64,000 nucleotides of DNA from VRUE01 sp963702705 (lineage in GTDB: Bacteria; Actinomycetota; Thermoleophilia; Solirubrobacterales; 70-9): contig CAVPDR010000002.1 of assembly GCA_963702705.1 (NCBI GenBank), positions 62,001 to 126,000 of the forward strand. The letters are read 5' to 3'. This document shows, in pieces, positions 61,430 through 64,000 of the stretch (its first letter is position 1; each line of letters opens with the position of its first letter). The notes beneath the pieces are model-generated. The model had not been told where the DNA came from. It did not search any database and saw only the letters and a program-made list of their open reading frames with translations. The position numbers and the translations under genes are program-made.

Positions 61430-62776
61430 TCATGCGGCGACCCCGAGAGAGAAGCTACGCAGGCGGTAAGCGATCTGGCCGCCGGCGAGGGTCATCAGCA
61501 CGCGGCCGGTGAGCTTGTGGCCGGCGCACCAGGAATTGGACGAGCGGCTCTCGTAGCCGTCCTCGCCGACCGTCCACTCGGCGCCGAGATCGCAGAGCGC
61601 GACGTTGGCCTCGCTGCCGGGTGTCAGCGAGGGACGCTCGATCTCGAAGGGCGCGGCTCCTCCTGCCATCCGCTCGATCAGCAGGCCGAGGCCGAGGACG
61701 CCGGGGAGCACGAGCTCGGTGTGGAGCGCGGCGAAGGCCGTCTCGAGACCGGTCACCCCCATCGCGGCGGCCTCGAAAGGGACCTCCTTTTCCTCCGGCC
61801 CGTGCGGCGCGTGGTCGGTGGCGACGCAGTCGATCGTGCCGTCGCACAGCCCCTCGATCAGGGCCTGGCGGTCGGCCTCGGAGCGCAGCGGCGGGTTCAT
61901 CTTGAAGCGGTGCGGGTCGAGGCTGCGCACCGCCTCGTCGGTGAGGCAGAGGTGGTGGGGCGAGGCCTCGCAGCTGATCTGCACGCCGGCCGCCCTGGCG
62001 GCACGCACGGCCTCGACCGACTCGGCGGCGGAGAGGTGCTGGACGTGGATGCGACCGCCCTCGTAGCCGGCGAGCGCCGCGTCGCGGGCGATCGTCGTCG
62101 ACTCCGAGACCGAGGGGATGCCCTCGAGGCCGAGCACGGCCGAGACCGGGCCCTCGTGCATCACGCCGGCGCCGGAGAGGTCGGGGTCCTCCTCGTGCAG
62201 GGCGATCGCGCCGCCGCAGAGGCGCTGGTACTGCAGGGCGCGGCGCAGGACCAGGGCGCTGCGGATCGGCAGCCCGTCGTCGCTGAAGCCGACTGCGCCG
62301 GCCTCGCGCAGCGAGGCCATCTCGGTCAGCTCCTCGCCCCGCATCGCTCGGGTCACCGTGGCAAGGAAGCCGACCCGCACCGAGGCCGAGGCGCGGGCAG
62401 CTGCGCGCAGCGCCTCGACGTCGGCGGGGGTGGAGACCGGTGGCTCGGTGTTGGCCATCGCAAGCACGCCGCAGTAGCCGCCGGCCGCGGCGGAGCGGCT
62501 GCCGGTCTCGATGTCCTCCTTGTGCTCCTGGCCCGGCGTGCGCAGGTGGACGTGGGGATCGAAGAAAGCGGGGAAGGCGTGCAGGCCGGCGGCGTCGACC
62601 TCCTCCAGACCCTCGGCGGAGGCGTCGCCAGGGGACGCCAGCTCGGCGATCTCGCCATCGCGGATCACGACGTCGTGCTGAGCCTCGATGCCGGCGACCG
62701 GGTCGAGCACCGTCGCCCGGCGCAGGACCAGGTCCGCGCCATCTCCGGCCCGCATGTCCAGCCGGGCCAAGCTCAC
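61430..62776 (-). CDS. pyrC: Dihydroorotase (class I)
   Basis: 448 residues from GTG. Amidohydrolase metal sites: FDPHVHLRTPG, then HEEDP, HVQHLS, EASPHH, and VATDHAPHG. The C-terminal NVALCDLGAEW closes the small beta domain. It cyclises carbamoyl aspartate. The start overlaps the pyrB stop (GTGA). A class I enzyme next to pyrB is common in Gram-positive pyr operons. Confidence 0.95.
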   Translation of the reverse strand: MSLARLDMRAGDGADLVLRRATVLDPVAGIEAQHDVVIRDGEIAELASPGDASAEGLEEVDAAGLHAFPAFFDPHVHLRTPGQEHKEDIETGSRSAAAGGYCGVLAMANTEPPVSTPADVEALRAAARASASVRVGFLATVTRAMRGEELTEMASLREAGAVGFSDDGLPIRSALVLRRALQYQRLCGGAIALHEEDPDLSGAGVMHEGPVSAVLGLEGIPSVSESTTIARDAALAGYEGGRIHVQHLSAAESVEAVRAARAAGVQISCEASPHHLCLTDEAVRSLDPHRFKMNPPLRSEADRQALIEGLCDGTIDCVATDHAPHGPEEKEVPFEAAAMGVTGLETAFAALHTELVLPGVLGLGLLIERMAGGAAPFEIERPSLTPGSEANVALCDLGAEWTVGEDGYESRSSNSWCAGHKLTGRVLMTLAGGQIAYRLRSFSLGVAA

Positions 62777-63732
62777 GCCGGCTGTCCGATCGGGGTCGGC
62801 CGCTGGGCGCCATCGCCGTGGGCGGGCGCGGGCTCGTCGCCGGCGGCGAGCAACTCGTAGAGGATCGCCATCCGCACGACGAGTCCGGATGCGACCTGCT
62901 CGGCGATCAGCGACTGCGGCGAGTCGATCACCTCGCCGGAGAGCTCGACTCCGCGGTTGACGGGGCCGGGGTGCATCAGGAGCTGGCGCCGACCGAGCCG
63001 GCGGGAGTCGATCTGGAAGTGGGACGCGTACTCGCGTAGCGAGGGGACGAAGCTCTCGCGCATACGCTCGTGCTGCAGGCGCAGGGCGTAGATCACCTCG
63101 GCCTCGCTGAGCCGGTCGAGCGAGTGGGTGACCTCGCAGCCGAGCTGCTCGAGGCCGCGCGGGATCAACGCCGGCGGTCCGCAGACGGTCAGCTCCGCTC
63201 CCATCGCCTTGAAGGCGATCAGGTTGGAGCGGGCGACGCGGCTGTGCAGGACGTCGCCGACGATCCAGATCCGTTTGCCCGCCAGCGAGCCGAGCCGGCG
63301 GCGCAGCGTGTAGACGTCGAGCAGGGCCTGGCTCGGGTGCTCGTGCTTGCCGTCGCCGGCGTTGACGATTGCGGCGTCAGCCCACTCGGCAACCAGGTTC
63401 GCCGCTCCGGCATGCGGGTGGCGCAGCACGATCGCCGCCGGTTCGTAGGCGGAGAGGGTGGCGATCGTGTCCTTCAGCGACTCGCCCTTGTCGACCGAGG
63501 AGCCCGCCGCCTTGACCGAGACCAGGTCGGCGGAAAGCCGCTTGGCGGCGAGCTCGAAGGAGGAGCTGGTGCGCGTGCTCGACTCGTAGAAGAGGGTGAC
63601 CACGGTGCGGCCGCGCAGCGTCGGCACCTTCTTGATGTCGCGCCGGCCGACCTCGGCGAAGCTCTCGGCGCGGTCGAGGATCGCCTCGATCTCCACTTTG
63701 GAGAGCTGCTCGATCGAGAGCAGGTGCCTCAC
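62773..63732 (-). CDS. pyrB: Aspartate carbamoyltransferase catalytic subunit
   Basis: 319 residues from GTG. Carbamoyl-phosphate site FYESSTRTSSSFE, HPSQALLD, and HPGPVNRG for the aspartate loop. No pyrI regulatory subunit is seen. A C-terminal tail of about 15 residues (EPAPAHGDGAQRP) is longer than usual. The start overlaps the pyrR stop (GTGA). Confidence 0.95.
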   Translation of the reverse strand: MRHLLSIEQLSKVEIEAILDRAESFAEVGRRDIKKVPTLRGRTVVTLFYESSTRTSSSFELAAKRLSADLVSVKAAGSSVDKGESLKDTIATLSAYEPAAIVLRHPHAGAANLVAEWADAAIVNAGDGKHEHPSQALLDVYTLRRRLGSLAGKRIWIVGDVLHSRVARSNLIAFKAMGAELTVCGPPALIPRGLEQLGCEVTHSLDRLSEAEVIYALRLQHERMRESFVPSLREYASHFQIDSRRLGRRQLLMHPGPVNRGVELSGEVIDSPQSLIAEQVASGLVVRMAILYELLAAGDEPAPAHGDGAQRPTPIGQPA

Positions 63733-64000
63733 GCGCCCACCTCGGCCGGCTGTGGCTGGGAGATCGTCATTTCGTCGGCACCGTCGAGCTCCTGCAGCCG
63801 TACGTTGACCCGCTCCCCGCGCGCCGTCGGCAGGTTCTTGCCGACGTAGTCGGGGCGGATCGGCAGCTCGCGGTGACCGCGGTCGCAGAGCACGGCCAGC
63901 TGCACCCGCTGCGGGCGGCCATAGTCGAAGAGGGCGTCGATCGCGGCCCGCACCGTGCGGCCGGTAAAGAGCACGTCGTCGACCAGCACAACGGTCCGCC
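63729..64000 (-). CDS. pyrR: PyrR bifunctional regulator/uracil phosphoribosyltransferase (5' end outside window)
   Basis: The 3' part of the gene, about 90 codons. The PRPP-binding loop VVLVDDVLFTGRTVRAA and the C-terminal GHRELPIRPDYVGKNLPT are diagnostic of PyrR. In Gram-positive bacteria PyrR binds pyr mRNA leader sites with UMP to promote attenuation or block translation; the leader would lie outside the window. First gene of the visible pyr operon. Confidence 0.93.
   Translation of the reverse strand, partial: RTVVLVDDVLFTGRTVRAAIDALFDYGRPQRVQLAVLCDRGHRELPIRPDYVGKNLPTARGERVNVRLQELDGADEMTISQPQPAEVGA

Overview
High-GC chromosomal window from an actinobacterium, most plausibly class Thermoleophilia (Solirubrobacterales-like). 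The reasons are the actinobacterial block mihF-gmk-rpoZ-coaBC, a MurT/GatD pair, a VKOR-DsbA pair, a DapL-type lysine pathway and an expanded family of secreted proteins of a kind I associate with this group. The clade assignment is inference from gene content; there is no rRNA here. I saw no tRNA, rRNA, CRISPR array, prophage or transposase. No gap between genes exceeds 300 bp; the largest (4808-5091) holds a decayed gene remnant.

Layout. 1-5.7 kb: truncated ccdA, a FUSC-type exporter, three overlapping secreted paralogues, corA, a paralogue remnant and a fourth paralogue. 5.9-9.9 kb: thiolase-like/SDR/methyltransferase cluster, a small membrane protein and a coupled small-protein/nucleotidyltransferase pair. 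9.95-13.2 kb: DsbA-like protein with VKOR, hydrolase, peroxiredoxin, lipoprotein cyclophilin. 13.3-17.6 kb: methyltransferase, lipid kinase, murT, second methyltransferase, gatD. 17.6-26.9 kb: dut, hflX, epimerase, MBL hydrolase, dapL, dapF, two-module secreted protein, miaA, miaB. 26.9-33.6 kb: cupredoxin, recA, thpR, cinA, rodZ-like, ftsK. 33.7-37.3 kb: two-component system with a clear terminator, then another two-module secreted protein. 37.3-45.4 kb: RNase J, dapA, dapB, M16 peptidase, pnp, peroxiredoxin-DsbA fusion, rpsO. 45.4-52.5 kb: ribF, truB, nrnA, rbfA, infB, nusA, rimP. 52.6-55.2 kb: coaBC, rpoZ, gmk, mihF. 55.3-64 kb: pyrimidine operon pyrR-pyrB-pyrC-carA-carB-pyrKD.

Functional themes. 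dapA, dapB, dapL and dapF give the aminotransferase route to meso-DAP, and murT/gatD give lipid II amidation, so cell-wall precursor supply is well represented. The rimP-nusA-infB-rbfA-nrnA-truB-ribF-rpsO-(prx)-pnp string is the usual ribosome-maturation and RNA-decay operon. The pyr operon lacks only pyrF and pyrE.

Unusual features. (i) Strong nested inverted repeats recur between genes, often supplying the last codons and stop of the adjacent gene; two also lie in frame inside a PyrK-PyrD fusion. Two copies share an inner core but have unrelated outer arms. (ii) A family of secreted Cys-rich proteins appears in one- and two-module forms. (iii) DapF lacks both catalytic cysteines. (iv) A methyltransferase gene sits between murT and gatD. 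(v) RimP is truncated, and NusA carries a CCCH zinc-finger-like insert. (vi) Frameshifts cluster at 44.5-48.3 kb, with one more in carB; because they hit core genes, I read them as probable sequence errors.
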